Source of the DNA: Paracoccaceae bacterium | GTDB lineage: Bacteria > Pseudomonadota > Alphaproteobacteria > Rhodobacterales > Rhodobacteraceae | Assembly: GCA_019090795.1 (NCBI GenBank) | Contig: JAHRVG010000102.1 | Coordinates: 1 to 41,332 of the forward strand | DNA: 41,332 nucleotides | Direction of reading: 5' to 3' | Shown here: piece by piece, positions 7,635 through 20,921 of the stretch | Layout of the letters: the number at the start of each line of letters is the position of its first letter | Numbering within the stretch: the stretch's first letter is position 1 | The notes under the pieces: generated by a model | What the model saw: the letters and a program-made list of their open reading frames with translations, nothing else | Databases searched by the model: none | Told to the model about the DNA's origin: nothing | Translations under genes and position numbers: made by a program

Positions 7635-8410
7635 AAAACTTTTTCTCTTTCGTTCAGAGCCTCGATCAACACCAGACCATGCATGGTCAGGTCGTTTTCG
7701 ATGGCGTCAAATATTTCGGTTCCGCGGTCAAATAGCGGGGCCAGCCCGCCAGTGCCGATGACTTTCATCAAGCGCGGGTGTTCCTCGCGGATTTTGCGAC
7801 AGATGCCTTCTACCAGGCCGACATAGCCCCAGAAAACTCCAGACTGCATACAGGCCACGGTGTTGGTGCCGATTACAACATCTGGTTGGGTAACGTCAAT
7901 ATGCGGTAATGCGGCTGCGGCCTCGTGCAGGGCCTTGATCGACAGGTTTACCCCAGGAGCAATTACCCCCCCGATATAGGCTCCGTCTTGATCTACCACA
8001 TCAAAAGTGGTGGCAGTGCCAAAATCAACCACGATCAGGTCGCCGCCAAAGCGGTCATAGGCGGCGACAGTGTTCACCAGACGATCCGCACCTACATGCG
8101 TGCCCTCATCGACACGCACCTCGACCCCCAGATTGCAATCGGGTTTCCCAACAACCAGTGGGCGACAATCAAAATATTTGTCACACAGCACCCGCATGTT
8201 GAATACCACTTTGGGCACCACCGAGGAAATTACCACGCGGGTGATATTGGTGTCGATCTCGTGCAATTGCATCAGGTGACGCAGCCAGACAAAATACTGG
8301 TCTGCCGTGCGCTCATGTTCTGTGGCACAGCGCCATTCGGCAAGGGTTTTCTGCCCGTCCCAAACCGCAAAAACAGTGTTGGTGTTGCCTACGTCAATGG
8401 CCAGCAGCAT
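7631..8410 (-). CDS. coaX: Type III pantothenate kinase
   Basis: A 259-residue ASKHA-fold kinase that phosphorylates pantothenate, the first step of coenzyme A synthesis. The phosphate-1 motif is AIDVGNTNTVFAVWDG at the N-terminus. Other family marks are GADRLVNTVAAYDRF, the phosphate-2 motif VVDFGTATTFDVVD and the adenosine motif VIGTGGLAPLF. It starts three bases after the birA stop and overlaps rnj by four bases. Placement of coaX between birA and rnj is common in alphaproteobacteria. Confidence 0.96.
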   Translation of the reverse strand: MLLAIDVGNTNTVFAVWDGQKTLAEWRCATEHERTADQYFVWLRHLMQLHEIDTNITRVVISSVVPKVVFNMRVLCDKYFDCRPLVVGKPDCNLGVEVRVDEGTHVGADRLVNTVAAYDRFGGDLIVVDFGTATTFDVVDQDGAYIGGVIAPGVNLSIKALHEAAAALPHIDVTQPDVVIGTNTVACMQSGVFWGYVGLVEGICRKIREEHPRLMKVIGTGGLAPLFDRGTEIFDAIENDLTMHGLVLIEALNEREKVL

Positions 8411-8413
8411 CGC

Positions 8414-9157
8414 CTAGCCCCCCTCGAAATGCACATCGCCTGCGGAAATTTTCCGCAGGCCTTGGGCGGTTTGTAATACAAGTGCACCATGTTCGTCCAG
8501 CGTGGTGAAAACCCCGTGGATGGCCTGATTGCCAACTTGTGCACGCACAGTTTGGCCAAGGTTAGCCGCATGCTGCAACCAATTCGCGCGGATCGGTTCA
8601 AAACCGTAACTGGCCATCTGATCCTCCCGCCGGGCGAATGCGGGGGCCAGTGCATCCAGAAATGTCTCGGGCTGGATCGCCACACCGGTTTCCGCCAGTA
8701 GTGTCTTCGGAGCCAGCGCACCGGGTTCTAGAATGGCACTGGGCGGTAGGGATTTCAAATTCACGCCAATGCCGATAATTAGGCCATCGAAAACAGTTTC
8801 CAACAAAATACCCGCCAATTTACCACCGCGCAGCAACACGTCATTGGGCCATTTCAGGGTGAAAATATCCGCGCGTCCGGTGGTTGCCACCAGCGCATCA
8901 TACAATGCCAGTGCCGCTACAAAGCTGCGCAAAGCCATTTGTGGGGGGGCTGCAACGGGGCGCATCAACAAGCTGGCAGAGAAATTCCCCTTGCCAGTAT
9001 CCCACGCCCTGCCCCGCCTGCCGGTTCCAGCAGTCTGGGTCAGCGCGTGTATCCAAGTAGGGGCGATAATATCCGAGGCCCTGCGGCGGGCCTCGGCCAT
9101 AGTACTGTCCACAACGTCGAGCGTGATCCGGTTAACCCCGTGGGGCCAATCACTCAT
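8414..9157 (-). CDS. birA: Biotin--[acetyl-CoA-carboxylase] ligase
   Basis: A 247-residue biotin protein ligase of the short type, without an N-terminal DNA-binding domain, so it should not be a repressor. The active-site loop is TAGTGRRGRAWDTGKGN, followed by LKWPNDVLLRGGKLAGILLE (catalytic Lys) and IGIGVNLKSLP. A small C-terminal SH3-like domain follows (VRAQVGNQAIHGVFTTLDEHG). It activates biotin as biotinyl-AMP and transfers it to carboxylase carrier domains; the methylcrotonyl-CoA carboxylase alpha subunit at 28726-30663 is a likely substrate. The ATG at 9157 overlaps the nuoN stop as TGATG; a GTG one codon earlier (9160) is possible. Confidence 0.94.
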   Translation of the reverse strand: MSDWPHGVNRITLDVVDSTMAEARRRASDIIAPTWIHALTQTAGTGRRGRAWDTGKGNFSASLLMRPVAAPPQMALRSFVAALALYDALVATTGRADIFTLKWPNDVLLRGGKLAGILLETVFDGLIIGIGVNLKSLPPSAILEPGALAPKTLLAETGVAIQPETFLDALAPAFARREDQMASYGFEPIRANWLQHAANLGQTVRAQVGNQAIHGVFTTLDEHGALVLQTAQGLRKISAGDVHFEGG

Positions 9158-10596
9158 CACTTAAGTAATGCTTCCGCAGCGGCAGCTGCATAGGCCTCCA
9201 GCCCGAACAAGTTGATGATACCGAACACCATAATGGCGGCAGAGGCGATAAGCGTAATGTAATGCAGCGTTGGCATTTTCACCTCAAGCCCGTCGGATTC
9301 CGTGCCAAAGTAAATGTAGTAGATGATACGCAGGTAATAGAATGCGCCGATCACCGAGGCAATCACACCAGCAACGGCCAGCCACGTCATACCCGCATCC
9401 ACTGCCGCTTGTAGAACAAACAGCTTACCCATGAACCCAACCAACGGCGGGATACCAGCAAGCGAAAACATCAGCACCGTCAGCGCCAGCGCGCGCCCTG
9501 GCGACACTTTGGAATATAGCCCCAGTGATCGGATGTCCGTTACCGCGTGGCCGTCCTTCTCCATATTCAGGATGAAAGCAAACGTTCCGATATTCATCAC
9601 CACGTAAATCGCCATGTAGATTAGCAACGCCTGCACACCCTCTACCGTTCCGGATGCCAGCCCCATAAGCGCGAAACCCATATGAGCAATGGAGGAATAG
9701 GCCATCAGCCGTTTGATATTGGTTTGCCCAATCGCCGCAATCGCCCCAAGGAACATCGACACCAGCGACAAGAATGCAATGATCTGCGTCCAGTCGGCCG
9801 TTGCCCCGCCAAAAGCATCATGCATCACGCGGGCAAACAGGCCAGCGGCGGCGACTTTGGGGGCAGAGGCAAAAAAGGCGGTTACAGGGGTTGGAGAACC
9901 CTCATACACATCTGGCGTCCACATGTGAAACGGTGCAGCAGAGATTTTAAAGCCCAATCCGACAGACATGAACACCATGCCAAACACCATACCAAGGCTC
10001 ATGCCCCCACCTTCGACAACGCTACTGATACCGGCAAAATTCGTGGTGCCGGTGGTGCCGTAAACAAAGCTGGCACCATACAGCAACATACCCGATGCCA
10101 ATGCACCAAGGACAAAATACTTCAGGCCAGCCTCGGTTGAGCGCAGACTATCACGGCGAAAGGCGGCGATCACATAAAGTGACAGGGATTGCAGCTCCAG
10201 CCCCATGTAAAGTGACATCAAGTCGCCAGCGCTAACCATCATCATCATGCCGACTGTGGCAAGGGCGATCAGGATAGGGAACTCGAATTTCAGCATGTCG
10301 TTGCGCGACAGATATTCCTTGGACAACAGCAACACCAGACCAGAAGCCCAAAGTATCAGCGTCTTGGCAAAGCGCGAAAACCCGTCGTCAATGAAAGCCC
10401 CATTAAAGGCCGTATGCGCACCCTCGGGCTGCACCGCGATCCAGCCGCCAAGGCCAAACATTAGCAGCGCCGTGACCCAGATCAACACGGATGCCGTGCG
10501 ATCTTTGCCGGTGTAAACCGCAAACATAAGTGCACCCATGGCGTAAATGGCCAGTATCAGCTCTGGCAGGACCGTGTTCAGATCGGTAAATATCAT
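9157..10596 (-). CDS. nuoN: NADH-quinone oxidoreductase subunit N
   Basis: A 479-residue antiporter-like membrane subunit of complex I with about 14 hydrophobic segments. Typical marks are the [20 protein letters not shown] region, [18 protein letters not shown] (with the functional Glu in MGLEL), [22 protein letters not shown] and [15 protein letters not shown] (with a conserved Lys and His). It forms part of the proton-pumping arm. It lies 12 bases after nuoM and its stop overlaps the birA start. Confidence 0.97.
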   Translation of the reverse strand: MIFTDLNTVLPELILAIYAMGALMFAVYTGKDRTASVLIWVTALLMFGLGGWIAVQPEGAHTAFNGAFIDDGFSRFAKTLILWASGLVLLLSKEYLSRNDMLKFEFPILIALATVGMMMMVSAGDLMSLYMGLELQSLSLYVIAAFRRDSLRSTEAGLKYFVLGALASGMLLYGASFVYGTTGTTNFAGISSVVEGGGMSLGMVFGMVFMSVGLGFKISAAPFHMWTPDVYEGSPTPVTAFFASAPKVAAAGLFARVMHDAFGGATADWTQIIAFLSLVSMFLGAIAAIGQTNIKRLMAYSSIAHMGFALMGLASGTVEGVQALLIYMAIYVVMNIGTFAFILNMEKDGHAVTDIRSLGLYSKVSPGRALALTVLMFSLAGIPPLVGFMGKLFVLQAAVDAGMTWLAVAGVIASVIGAFYYLRIIYYIYFGTESDGLEVKMPTLHYITLIASAAIMVFGIINLFGLEAYAAAAAEALLK

Positions 10597-10608
10597 CTCT
10601 GCCGCTCC

Positions 10609-12153
10609 TTAATGTGTTGCTTTGGCGGGCATGGCATCAGCCATTCCCATTGTTGCGGTGTCATAGTTTTCGATCAGTACATCAACGGATGGCCCAATCA
10701 GATCCAGTACCAGCGCCGGATAGATCCCCAGCAGCAAGGTGAAAAAGACCAGTGGGGCCATCATCAGTTTTTCCCGACTGTTCATGTCAGTGATGGTCAT
10801 CAATGACGCCTTTATCAGATCACCAAACACCACGCGGCGATACAGCCACAGGGCATAACCTGCCGACAGGATCACGCCAGTGGTGGCCCCAAAGGCTATC
10901 CACGTGTTCGCCTGAAAAGCGCCGACCAAGGTCAGGAACTCGCCAACGAAACCAGAGGTGCCCGGCAGGCCCACGTTAGCCATGGTAAAGAACATAAAGA
11001 CCAGCGCATAGACCGGCATCCGCATCACAAGACCGCCATAGGCGTCAATCTCGCGTGTGTGCATCCGGTCATAAATCACGCCAACCCCCAGAAACAGCGC
11101 ACCAGAGATAAAGCCGTGGCTGATCATCTGGAAAATTGCGCCATCCACGCCCTGTTTGTTTGCCGCAAAGATACCCATGGTCACGAAACCCATATGGGCA
11201 ACAGATGAATAGGCAATCAGCTTTTTCATGTCTTCCTGCATCAAAGCAACAAGCGAGGTGTAGATAATCGCAATCACCGAAAGGGTCATAACGAAAGTCG
11301 ACAGAACCTCGGTTCCCACCGGAAACATCGGCAAAGAGAAGCGCAAGAAACCATAGCCACCCATTTTCAACAGGATCGCCGCCAGCACAACAGAACCCGC
11401 AGTCGGGGCCTGAACGTGCGCGTCGGGCAGCCATGTATGCACCGGCCACATCGGCATTTTCACCGCAAAGCTGGCAAAGAAAGCGAGGAACAGCATGGTT
11501 TGCAAGCCACCTACAACCGTAATGCCAAGAAGGGTAAAGTCCTCATGTGCAAACTGATGGTTCATCAAAGTGGGAATATCGGTTGTGCCCGCATCATACC
11601 ACATCACCAACATGGCAACCAGCATCAGTACGGACCCCAACAGTGTATAGAGGAAGAACTTGAACGCCGCGTAAACACGATCCTTACCGCCCCAGATGCC
11701 CACAATCAGGAACATCGGGATCAGACCGGCCTCAAACACCACATAGAACAGCACCAAATCAAGGGCACAGAACACCGCGATCATCAGGCTTTCCAAGATT
11801 AGGAACATTACCATATATTCTTTGACACGGTGGGAAACACCCCAACAGGCCAGAATAACGATGGGCATCAGGAAAGTGGTCAGCAGAACGAACAGCACGG
11901 AAATGCCGTCGATGCCCACCTTATAAGTCAGGCCCGCGATCCATTTGTATTCTTCAACCAGCTGGAACCCGGCATCAGACGGATCAAACTCTGTATAGAT
12001 CGCGATTGACACAACGAAGGTCAGCGAGGTCGCCAGTAGGGCAACCAACTTGGCGTTGCGTTGCTCGAATTCGCCGTCTCCCCGCAGGAAGACCAGCAGC
12101 ACCGCAGCGCCGAGCATTGGCAGGAAGGTGACGACGGAAAGAAGATTATCCAT
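10609..12153 (-). CDS. nuoM: NADH-quinone oxidoreductase subunit M
   Basis: A 514-residue antiporter-like complex I subunit. I chose the ATG at 12153, which gives [16 protein letters not shown] and overlaps the nuoL stop as TGATG. The longer in-frame reading only adds antisense-like residues encoded within nuoL. Family marks include [19 protein letters not shown] (functional Glu in the VFEA motif), [19 protein letters not shown] and [19 protein letters not shown] (Lys and His of the proton channel). About 14 membrane segments. Confidence 0.97.
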   Translation of the reverse strand: MDNLLSVVTFLPMLGAAVLLVFLRGDGEFEQRNAKLVALLATSLTFVVSIAIYTEFDPSDAGFQLVEEYKWIAGLTYKVGIDGISVLFVLLTTFLMPIVILACWGVSHRVKEYMVMFLILESLMIAVFCALDLVLFYVVFEAGLIPMFLIVGIWGGKDRVYAAFKFFLYTLLGSVLMLVAMLVMWYDAGTTDIPTLMNHQFAHEDFTLLGITVVGGLQTMLFLAFFASFAVKMPMWPVHTWLPDAHVQAPTAGSVVLAAILLKMGGYGFLRFSLPMFPVGTEVLSTFVMTLSVIAIIYTSLVALMQEDMKKLIAYSSVAHMGFVTMGIFAANKQGVDGAIFQMISHGFISGALFLGVGVIYDRMHTREIDAYGGLVMRMPVYALVFMFFTMANVGLPGTSGFVGEFLTLVGAFQANTWIAFGATTGVILSAGYALWLYRRVVFGDLIKASLMTITDMNSREKLMMAPLVFFTLLLGIYPALVLDLIGPSVDVLIENYDTATMGMADAMPAKATH

Positions 12154-14129
12154 CAGTGTGCCCCCCCGATTGCGAACCATGTGATAATTGCGGCCATACC
12201 GACGAACATCCAGAATGCGTAGTGGAACAGATAGCCGGACTGTGCACGGCCTGCGAGTTTGGTAAACCAAGGGATGATCCCCATGGTGATACCATTAATG
12301 GTGCCATCAATGACGCTGCCATCCCCCTTCTTCCAAAGGAAGCGGCCAAGCCATTTTGCCGGGTTCACAAAGATAAAGTCATACAACTCATCAAAGTACC
12401 ATTTGTTCAATAAGAAAGCGTGCAGATGACGCTGGCTCTGGGCCAGTACTTTGGGCGCGTTGGTGTTCACGATGTAGAAATACCAAGCGGTGACAAAGCC
12501 GATCAACATCGCCCAGAACGGTGCAGTTTTGACCCATGTCGGAACGTTGTGCGCGTCGTGCATGACGTTATTGGTCTCGTGGTTGAAGTATGTTGCAACC
12601 CCAAACCATTCTTCCATGTGATGGCCAAAGAATTCAGGCAGCCAGATCATCCCCGAGAACACCGCACCAAAGGCCAGTACACCAAGTGGGATCAGCATGG
12701 TCAGCGGGCTTTCATGGGCGTGATCATGGGCATGTTTGTCGCCGCGTGGCTTGCCAAAGAAGGTCATGAAAATCAGGCGCCACGAATAAAAGCTGGTGAA
12801 TAGCGCGGCAATTACCAGCATGATAAAGCCATATTGCGCAACACCTGCCCCCGCTGCATAGGCGCTCTCGATGATTGCATCCTTTGAGATGAAACCAGCG
12901 AAACCGATCGAGGTCAGCGGGATGCCAACGCCGGTGATGGCCAGCGTGCCGATCATCATGGCGCCATAGGTCAGCGGGATCTTTTTACGCAGACCACCGT
13001 AACGGCGCATGTCTTGTTCGTGGTGCATCGCGGTAATGACCGACCCTGCGCCCAAGAACAACATCGCCTTAAAGAACGCGTGGGTGAACAGGTGGAACAT
13101 CGCCACTGGATAAGCCCCGATGCCAACAGCCACAAACATGTAACCAAGCTGGGAACAGGTTGAATAAGCAATCACCCGCTTAATGTCATTCTGCACCAAA
13201 CCAATTGTTGCCGCAAAGAAGGCCGTTGAGGCACCGATAAAGACAATAAAGTCAGGCGTGAATGTCGCATACTCCAACAAGGGCGCCATGCGAGACATCA
13301 TAAAGACACCCGCGGTCACCATGGTCGCAGCGTGGATCAGCGCGGACACAGGTGTCGGGCCTTCCATCGCGTCAGGCAACCATGTGTGCAACAACAACTG
13401 TGCAGATTTACCCATCGCCCCGACGAACAGCAGGAAGGTGATAACCTCCAGCGCATTCATTTCCCAGTTCAGGAAGTGGAAGGTCTGATGGCTCAGGCTT
13501 TCTGCGTTATGTGGATCAAGAATTTGCGCAAAGTTGATGCTGTCGGACAGCATAAACAGGGCAAAGATACCCAATGAGAAACCAAAGTCACCGACACGGT
13601 TAACCACAAAAGCCTTGATCGCCGCCGCATTGGCGCTTGGCTTGCGGTAATAAAAACCGATCAGAAGATACGAGGCAACGCCCACGCCCTCCCAGCCAAA
13701 GAACAGTTGCAGCAGATTATCCGCTGTTACCAGCATCAGCATGGCGAAAGTAAAGAAAGACAGATAAGCAAAGAACCGCGGGCGATAGCTCGCGCCCTTT
13801 GGGAAGTTTTCGTCATGGGCCATATAGCCGATGGAATAGAGGTGAACCAAACTGGACACCGTCGTAATTACCACCAGCATGATGGCGGTCAGGCGGTCGA
13901 TGCGGATGGCCCAATCGGTTGAGAGCGATCCGCTCTCGACCCATTTAAACAGGGTAATCACATGCGCATCCGGCCCGTGATACGTCAGGAAAACCACCCA
14001 AGACAAGGTCGCTGTTAGGAACAGCAGCGCCGTCGAGATATAGGTTGCTACGTCTTCACCCAGCATCCGCCAACCAAAGCCGCAAACCAGCGCCCCAACC
14101 AACGGGGCGAAAAGGAGTATTGTTTCCAT
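12153..14129 (-). CDS. nuoL: NADH-quinone oxidoreductase subunit L
   Basis: A 658-residue subunit, the distal antiporter-like module of complex I. Marks include [43 protein letters not shown] (functional Glu), [20 protein letters not shown] and [19 protein letters not shown]. The C-terminal half contains a His-rich cytoplasmic loop ([10 protein letters not shown]) and the long amphipathic-helix region that runs along the membrane arm. Start [14 protein letters not shown] at 14129 has GGAG upstream, six bases after the nuoK stop. Confidence 0.97.
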   Translation of the reverse strand: METILLFAPLVGALVCGFGWRMLGEDVATYISTALLFLTATLSWVVFLTYHGPDAHVITLFKWVESGSLSTDWAIRIDRLTAIMLVVITTVSSLVHLYSIGYMAHDENFPKGASYRPRFFAYLSFFTFAMLMLVTADNLLQLFFGWEGVGVASYLLIGFYYRKPSANAAAIKAFVVNRVGDFGFSLGIFALFMLSDSINFAQILDPHNAESLSHQTFHFLNWEMNALEVITFLLFVGAMGKSAQLLLHTWLPDAMEGPTPVSALIHAATMVTAGVFMMSRMAPLLEYATFTPDFIVFIGASTAFFAATIGLVQNDIKRVIAYSTCSQLGYMFVAVGIGAYPVAMFHLFTHAFFKAMLFLGAGSVITAMHHEQDMRRYGGLRKKIPLTYGAMMIGTLAITGVGIPLTSIGFAGFISKDAIIESAYAAGAGVAQYGFIMLVIAALFTSFYSWRLIFMTFFGKPRGDKHAHDHAHESPLTMLIPLGVLAFGAVFSGMIWLPEFFGHHMEEWFGVATYFNHETNNVMHDAHNVPTWVKTAPFWAMLIGFVTAWYFYIVNTNAPKVLAQSQRHLHAFLLNKWYFDELYDFIFVNPAKWLGRFLWKKGDGSVIDGTINGITMGIIPWFTKLAGRAQSGYLFHYAFWMFVGMAAIITWFAIGGAH

Positions 14130-14135
14130 TGTACC

Positions 14136-14441
14136 TTAGCCCTTCATCACATTCACATCTTCCACCGCGATCGTGCCACGGTTACGGAAGAAACAGACCA
14201 GAATTGCCAAGCCAATCGCGGCCTCGGCAGCGGCAACTGTCAGGATAAACAGGGTAAATACCTGCCCGACCAGATCACCGAGGTGGACCGAAAAGGCCAC
14301 CATATTAACGTTCACCGCCAGCAGCATTAATTCAATCGACATCAAAATGATGATGACGTTTTTTCGGTTCACAAAGATGCCGAATATGCCAATCACAAAC
14401 AGGATGGCAGCTACGCCGAGATAGTGTTCCAAGGTTATCAT
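14136..14441 (-). CDS. nuoK: NADH-quinone oxidoreductase subunit K
   Basis: A 101-residue protein with three membrane helices, the Mrp-C-like complex I subunit. Conserved acidic residues lie in [14 protein letters not shown] and in [14 protein letters not shown]. Length and sequence are standard. Its ATG overlaps the stop of the inserted 188-residue ORF (ATGA, 14438-14441) rather than that of nuoJ, which is unusual. Confidence 0.96.
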   Translation of the reverse strand: MITLEHYLGVAAILFVIGIFGIFVNRKNVIIILMSIELMLLAVNVNMVAFSVHLGDLVGQVFTLFILTVAAAEAAIGLAILVCFFRNRGTIAVEDVNVMKG

Positions 14442-15004
14442 GAATTTGCACCTACTGAATTAGGATAGAAGAGTTTGCATCCGCAAAATGCATCGTATTT
14501 ATCTTTTGCTTTGAACCGGCGAACAATTGCGTCGCCGGACAAATCGACAGGCAGTTTCATTCTGCGCGCGGCCATCACAAAATCGATTAGCGGGTTTGCA
14601 GAATTTAGGCGAAGCCCACCATTTGATGCCAAATACGGTTCGATAACTGTACTTGCAGGACAAGTGGTTCTTGGCTCAGCGGCATCAGCTTTCCCATGCA
14701 CAGTGATCCCCTCGCCAGTTTGGCAATCAGTCACAACGATAGCACTGCCAAAAAGATAGGTAACAATCTGCGTTACCTTGTTATTTCCAGCATCCACCGC
14801 ACGCGCACCGCTACTAAAGTCATTGGGTCCGGCGTTTATGAAACTGCAATCCCTGGCTTGTTTTACCCTCAGGTTTTTTTCGGGCGTCATGATGGAACAA
14901 GCGTAAGCACTGTTACCCAGCAAACCCGTCGCCAAAACAGCAACAAACAAGCCCCGTTCTTTAAAGGCGCGCAACAAATGAGTTATGTTGAAGTTGGTTT
15001 TCAC
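14438..15004 (-). CDS. Unknown exported cysteine-rich protein inserted between nuoJ and nuoK
   Basis: A 188-residue protein I do not recognise. It begins with a GTG directly after the nuoJ TAA (TAAGTG), with AGGGG six bases upstream, and ends in an ATGA overlap with nuoK. The N-terminus has a basic stretch (LLRAFKERG), a hydrophobic core ([12 protein letters not shown]) and NSAYA before the first cysteine, so signal peptidase I cleavage after AYA near residue 35 is likely; it is not a good lipobox. The mature part has six cysteines: the first mature residue, QARDC, VTDC, RTTC and FCGC, enough for three disulfides. The stretch [21 protein letters not shown] may be a helix. Hand-counted G+C is about 48%, against about 56% for adjacent nuoJ. 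Function unknown; location suggests co-expression with complex I. Confidence 0.8.
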   Translation of the reverse strand: MKTNFNITHLLRAFKERGLFVAVLATGLLGNSAYACSIMTPEKNLRVKQARDCSFINAGPNDFSSGARAVDAGNNKVTQIVTYLFGSAIVVTDCQTGEGITVHGKADAAEPRTTCPASTVIEPYLASNGGLRLNSANPLIDFVMAARRMKLPVDLSGDAIVRRFKAKDKYDAFCGCKLFYPNSVGANS

Positions 15005-15619
15005 TTACAACCCCTGCCCCGGTTTCACGTCTTTAAGTTCCATCGCCTTGGCCGGATCACGGTGCATCTGTGCAACCACGCTCTGGCGCTTGATATCTTT
15101 GCGGTGGCGCAGGGTCAGCACAATCGCGCCAATCATTGCAACCAGCAGGATCAGACCAGAGGCTTGAAACAGATAAATGTAATCCGTATAGATCAGCTGC
15201 CCTAACGCGTAGGTGTTATCGGCTTCGGACAGCGTCGGCGTTGGCGATTGCAACAGGTTGCCTGCCTCTCCTGCAAAGGTCCAGTGACCATAGGCCATGC
15301 CCAGTTCCATCAACAGAACCGCGCCAATCAGCGCCCCCATGGGCAGATAGTTGGCGATGCCACTGCGCAGCTCAACAAAATCGACATCCAGCATCATCAC
15401 CACAAACAGGAACAGAACCGCGACTGCACCCACATAAACGATGGCCAATAGCATGGCGATGTATTCGGCGCCCATCAGCACGAACAGGCCTGCCACGCTA
15501 AAGAAGGCTAGGATCAGCCAAAGCACCGAGTGCACCGGATTGCGCGCCAGCACCACCAACAGGCCAGCACCAATGGCCGTTGCGGCAAAGACATAAAAGG
15601 CGAAAAGGGTAATGGTCAT
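15005..15619 (-). CDS. nuoJ: NADH-quinone oxidoreductase subunit J
   Basis: A 204-residue membrane subunit of complex I with five predicted helices. The signature is [44 protein letters not shown] with its conserved acidic residue and flexible helix. A charged C-terminal tail ([12 protein letters not shown] through DVKPGQGL) is typical of alphaproteobacteria. It starts 33 bases after nuoI. Downstream one expects nuoK directly, but an exported ORF intervenes. Confidence 0.96.
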   Translation of the reverse strand: MTITLFAFYVFAATAIGAGLLVVLARNPVHSVLWLILAFFSVAGLFVLMGAEYIAMLLAIVYVGAVAVLFLFVVMMLDVDFVELRSGIANYLPMGALIGAVLLMELGMAYGHWTFAGEAGNLLQSPTPTLSEADNTYALGQLIYTDYIYLFQASGLILLVAMIGAIVLTLRHRKDIKRQSVVAQMHRDPAKAMELKDVKPGQGL

Positions 15620-15652
15620 ATCACCGGTTCCTTATCTGAAATGCTGAATAGG

Positions 15653-17204
<1,552 letters not shown>

Positions 17205-17213
17205 AACCTGTCC

Positions 17214-17609
17214 TTACACCATCGGAATGCTGTTTGCGGCACATCCTGCCGCAACAACTTCCGCATCTATTGTATGAACCCCGCCCGGGTGAGCATCCGA
17301 CAGGGTATACACCCCGTCGCCCAGCCAGTTGGGGCCTTTTTTATCTACATCGTTACGCACACGGCGCACAAATCCCGCGCCCCGTATCAACGTATATTGC
17401 GCCGCAGCGCAATCGTTAAATGCGATCACATCGTCAATGTTTCGCGCGCCCTGCATTTGCACCCGCACCGAGACCAATTCACCGTCCAATAGGCGCGTAT
17501 TCACCGCGCCATAAGTCGGGTGGAAATCCATCTGCGCCACGTCTTCAGGGTTTGGCGGCACACAAGCCGCCATTGCCATCATGGGGAATATGAGGGCTGC
17601 ACGGTTCAC
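17214..17609 (-). CDS. Small predicted lipoprotein between nuoG and nuoH
   Basis: A 131-residue protein starting with GTG at 17609, which overlaps the nuoG stop (GTGA). The short N-terminus [18 protein letters not shown] looks like a lipoprotein signal with Cys-16 as the lipidation site. The mature part contains Cys residues in FNDCAAAQ and AAGCAANS, an [17 protein letters not shown] stretch and a [12 protein letters not shown] stretch. I recognise no catalytic motif. Paracoccus complex I operons, as I recall, carry an unidentified reading frame at the same place, so this may be a lineage-specific accessory gene. Function unknown. Confidence 0.8.
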   Translation of the reverse strand: MNRAALIFPMMAMAACVPPNPEDVAQMDFHPTYGAVNTRLLDGELVSVRVQMQGARNIDDVIAFNDCAAAQYTLIRGAGFVRRVRNDVDKKGPNWLGDGVYTLSDAHPGGVHTIDAEVVAAGCAANSIPMV

Positions 17610-19624
17610 TCGGCTGCCACCGCTTGGCTGCGCCGTTCAGCCGCGTTCTGCGACAGTTCGGCCATCACTATAGACGCCCGTGCAATCGGGTTGGTCAGAT
17701 AAAAATCTGATACCGCATTCACAAAGCTGGCTTTACCCAATGTGCCGGTTGCCTCGGCCTGCCACTCGTTTTGCACAACCGTGTTCATCTCAGCCAAATG
17801 CGGCACTTCGGCAAACATCGCGGCGCGCAGTGCTGCCAAGCTGTCAAACGGCAGGGTCTGCCCCAATTCCGCCGACAAAGCCCGCAGGATTGCCCAGTTT
17901 TCCCGTGCGTCACCAGGCGCAAAGCCTGCGCGCATCGCCATTTGCGGGCGGCCCTCGGTGTTCACGAATATGCCGCTTTCCTCGGTGTAGGCAGCGCCCG
18001 GCAAGATCACATCCGCACGGTGCGCACCACGATCACCATGGCTGCCTTGATAGATCACAAATGGGCCAGCCTGAATATCGACCTCGTCTGCACCAAGGTT
18101 ATAGACAACCTCCGCATCTGACATCAGCGCATCTTTACCGCCGGTCGTCACAGCGCCCAGATCCATCGCCCCAACACGGCTGGCCGCAGTGTGAAGGATC
18201 ATCAGCTTGCTGTCAGTCTTCGCGGCCAGTTCCATTGCGGCCGCCAATACTGCCGCACCGTCTGCCTCGCGAATGGCCCCCTGGCCAACGATCACGATAG
18301 ACGGCACCTCTAAAACCTTGTCGAACTTCGTGTCCAGAACAGCTGCCAATGCCGCCCTGTCATCGCCCATATGATGGTATTTATAGGTCAAATCAGCAGC
18401 TTCGCCAATTACACCAATATCACAACCACCCGCCCAAGCACGGCGCATACGCGCGTTCAGAACCGGCATTTCACTGCGCGGGTTGCAGCCAATCAGCTGG
18501 ATCATCTGCGCTTCATCAATGTCTGCAATCGTCGCAGTGCCCACATAACCACAGCGGTTGCCCGCAGGAAGTTTGGCACCGTCGGTACGGCATTCAACAG
18601 AACCACCAAGGCTCTCAACCAGTTGTTTCAGCGCATAAGTTGCCTCGGTAGAGGCCAGATCGCCCACCAGCCCTGCAACTTTCTTACCCTTCACCGCCCC
18701 GGCGATTGCGGCAAAAGCCTGATCCCAAGTCGCCGGTTTCAGTTGGCCATTTTTGCGTACGTAAGGTTTATCAAGGCGCTGGCGGCGCAAACCATCCCAG
18801 ATAAAACGGGACTTGTCGGAAATCCATTCCTCGTTCACATCGTCATGGTTGCGCGGTACAATTCGTTTGACCTCGCGCCCCTTGGTGTCAACACGAATGC
18901 TGGCCCCCATGGCGTCCATCACGTCGATGGTTTCGGTCTTTTTCAGCTCCCAAGGTCGCGCATTAAATGCGTAAGGCTTGGAGGTCAGCGCACCCACGGG
19001 GCACAGATCAATGATGTTGCCTTGCAGCTCGCTATCCAGCGTCATGTTCAGGTAGCTGGTAATCTCGCTATCCTCGCCGCGCCCAGTTTGGCCCATTTGC
19101 AGGATACCCGCGACCTCGGAGGTAAAACGCACACAACGGGTGCAGGAAATACAACGAGTCATTTCGGTGCTGACCAGCGGACCGAGGTTCAATTCGGTAG
19201 AGGCCCGTTTAGGTTCGCGGTAACGCGAGAAATCAACGCCATACGCCATGGCCTGATCTTGCAAATCACACTCGCCGCCCTGATCGCAAATCGGGCAATC
19301 GAGCGGGTGGTTGATTAGCAGGAATTCCATCACGCCCTCGCGGGCTTTCTTAACCATCGGCGATTTGGTCTTCACCACAGGTGCCTGACCCTCTGGGCCG
19401 GGGCGCAAATCGCGCACCTGCATGGCGCAAGATGCGGCAGGTTTCGGCGGGCCGCCCACGACCTCTACCAAACACATGCGGCAGTTGCCCGCGATGCTCA
19501 GGCGTTCATGATAACAGAACCGGGGCACCTCGGTTCCCGCCACTTCGCAAGCCTGCAAAATGGTCATCGCGCCGTCAACTTCGACCTCTTTGTCGTCGAT
19601 GATGATTTTTTTCAGGTCAGACAT
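17606..19624 (-). CDS. nuoG: NADH-quinone oxidoreductase subunit G
   Basis: A 672-residue iron-sulfur subunit of the peripheral arm. N-terminal [2Fe-2S] ligands are in [21 protein letters not shown] and the following SCAM; the His-ligated cluster is in [34 protein letters not shown] and [17 protein letters not shown] hold another [4Fe-4S] cluster. The rest is a degenerate molybdopterin-oxidoreductase domain. I chose the ATG at 19624 ([16 protein letters not shown]), four bases after nuoF; the in-frame extension to 19681 lies inside nuoF. Confidence 0.96.
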   Translation of the reverse strand: MSDLKKIIIDDKEVEVDGAMTILQACEVAGTEVPRFCYHERLSIAGNCRMCLVEVVGGPPKPAASCAMQVRDLRPGPEGQAPVVKTKSPMVKKAREGVMEFLLINHPLDCPICDQGGECDLQDQAMAYGVDFSRYREPKRASTELNLGPLVSTEMTRCISCTRCVRFTSEVAGILQMGQTGRGEDSEITSYLNMTLDSELQGNIIDLCPVGALTSKPYAFNARPWELKKTETIDVMDAMGASIRVDTKGREVKRIVPRNHDDVNEEWISDKSRFIWDGLRRQRLDKPYVRKNGQLKPATWDQAFAAIAGAVKGKKVAGLVGDLASTEATYALKQLVESLGGSVECRTDGAKLPAGNRCGYVGTATIADIDEAQMIQLIGCNPRSEMPVLNARMRRAWAGGCDIGVIGEAADLTYKYHHMGDDRAALAAVLDTKFDKVLEVPSIVIVGQGAIREADGAAVLAAAMELAAKTDSKLMILHTAASRVGAMDLGAVTTGGKDALMSDAEVVYNLGADEVDIQAGPFVIYQGSHGDRGAHRADVILPGAAYTEESGIFVNTEGRPQMAMRAGFAPGDARENWAILRALSAELGQTLPFDSLAALRAAMFAEVPHLAEMNTVVQNEWQAEATGTLGKASFVNAVSDFYLTNPIARASIVMAELSQNAAERRSQAVAAE

Positions 19625-19628
19625 GAGC

Positions 19629-20918
19629 CTACTCCGCCGCAACAGCGGACACGCCGCGTTTATGTTTAATCCGGTCTTCAATTTCGTCGCGGTAATGACG
19701 GATCAGACCCTGAATAGGCCAAGCCGCCGCATCGCCGAGCGCACAAATTGTGTGGCCCTCGACCTGCTTGGTCACATCCCACAGCATGTCGATTTCTTCC
19801 GGCTCTGCTTCGCCCTTCACCAGACGTTCCATCACCCGCATCATCCAGCCGGTGCCTTCGCGACATGGGGTACACTGGCCACAGCTCTCGTGTTTATAAA
19901 ACGCTGACAACCGCCAGATCGCTTTGATCACATCAACTGATTGATCCATCACAATCACCGCCGCAGTCCCGAGGCCAGATTGCTGGCCGCGCAGCCAGTC
20001 GAAATCCATGATTGCCTCGTCACACACGGTGTGGGGCAGCAGTTGCACCGACGAACCACCCGGAATGACGGCCTTGAGGTTACCCCAGCCGCCACGCACG
20101 CCGCCACAGTGCTTTTCCAGCAACTCGCGCAGCGGGATCGACATTTCCTCTTCAACCACACAGGGGCGGTTAACATGGCCGGAAATCGCAAACAGCTTAG
20201 TGCCCGCATTGTTGGGGTTGCCCATGGAGGAGAACCACGCGGCGCCACGGCGCAAAATAGTCGGTACAACGGCGATGGATTCAACGTTATTCACGGTTGT
20301 TGGGCAACCATACAAGCCCGCCCCCGCAGGGAACGGCGGTTTCATCCGCGGCATACCCTTTTTACCCTCAAGGCTTTCCAGTAGCGCGGTTTCTTCACCG
20401 CAGATATAGGCCCCAGCCCCGTGGCTTAAAAACAGATCAAAATCCCAACCGGATTTTGCCGCATTTTTGCCCAGCAAGCCCGCAGCGTAACACTCGTCAA
20501 TCGCCGCCTGCAGCGCCTCGCGCTCGCGAATAAACTCACCTCGAATATAAATGTAGGCGGTATTGGCGTTCATCGCAAAACTGGCAATCAAAGCGCCCTC
20601 AATCAGTGTGTGGGGATCATGGCGCATGATCTCGCGGTCTTTGCAAGTGCCCGGCTCGGATTCATCAGCATTGATCACCAGATAGGACGGGCGTCCATCG
20701 CTCTCTTTGGGCATAAAAGACCATTTCAAGCCGGTCGGGAAACCCGCACCACCACGCCCACGCAGGCCGGACTCTTTCATCTCGGAAACAATCCAGTCGC
20801 GACCCTTCTTAATGATGCCCGCAGTGCCATCCCAGTGACCGCGCTGTCTCGCGCCCGCAAGCGAGCGATCGTGCATGCCATAGATGTTGGTGAAAATCCG
20901 GTCTTGATCCGCGAGCAT
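19629..20918 (-). CDS. nuoF: NADH-quinone oxidoreductase subunit F
   Basis: A 429-residue subunit that binds NADH, FMN and [4Fe-4S] cluster N3. The NADH/FMN loop is [18 protein letters not shown], the FMN-site motif is [19 protein letters not shown], and the cluster motif is [16 protein letters not shown] followed by [13 protein letters not shown]. It accepts electrons from NADH at the tip of the peripheral arm. It starts three bases after the DUF5337-like gene. Confidence 0.97.
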   Translation of the reverse strand: MLADQDRIFTNIYGMHDRSLAGARQRGHWDGTAGIIKKGRDWIVSEMKESGLRGRGGAGFPTGLKWSFMPKESDGRPSYLVINADESEPGTCKDREIMRHDPHTLIEGALIASFAMNANTAYIYIRGEFIREREALQAAIDECYAAGLLGKNAAKSGWDFDLFLSHGAGAYICGEETALLESLEGKKGMPRMKPPFPAGAGLYGCPTTVNNVESIAVVPTILRRGAAWFSSMGNPNNAGTKLFAISGHVNRPCVVEEEMSIPLRELLEKHCGGVRGGWGNLKAVIPGGSSVQLLPHTVCDEAIMDFDWLRGQQSGLGTAAVIVMDQSVDVIKAIWRLSAFYKHESCGQCTPCREGTGWMMRVMERLVKGEAEPEEIDMLWDVTKQVEGHTICALGDAAAWPIQGLIRHYRDEIEDRIKHKRGVSAVAAE

Positions 20919-20921
20919 TTC

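Noticed and set aside
18371-19318. Plus-strand open frame of 315 codons
   Set aside because: It lies antisense to nuoG and shows no family features.
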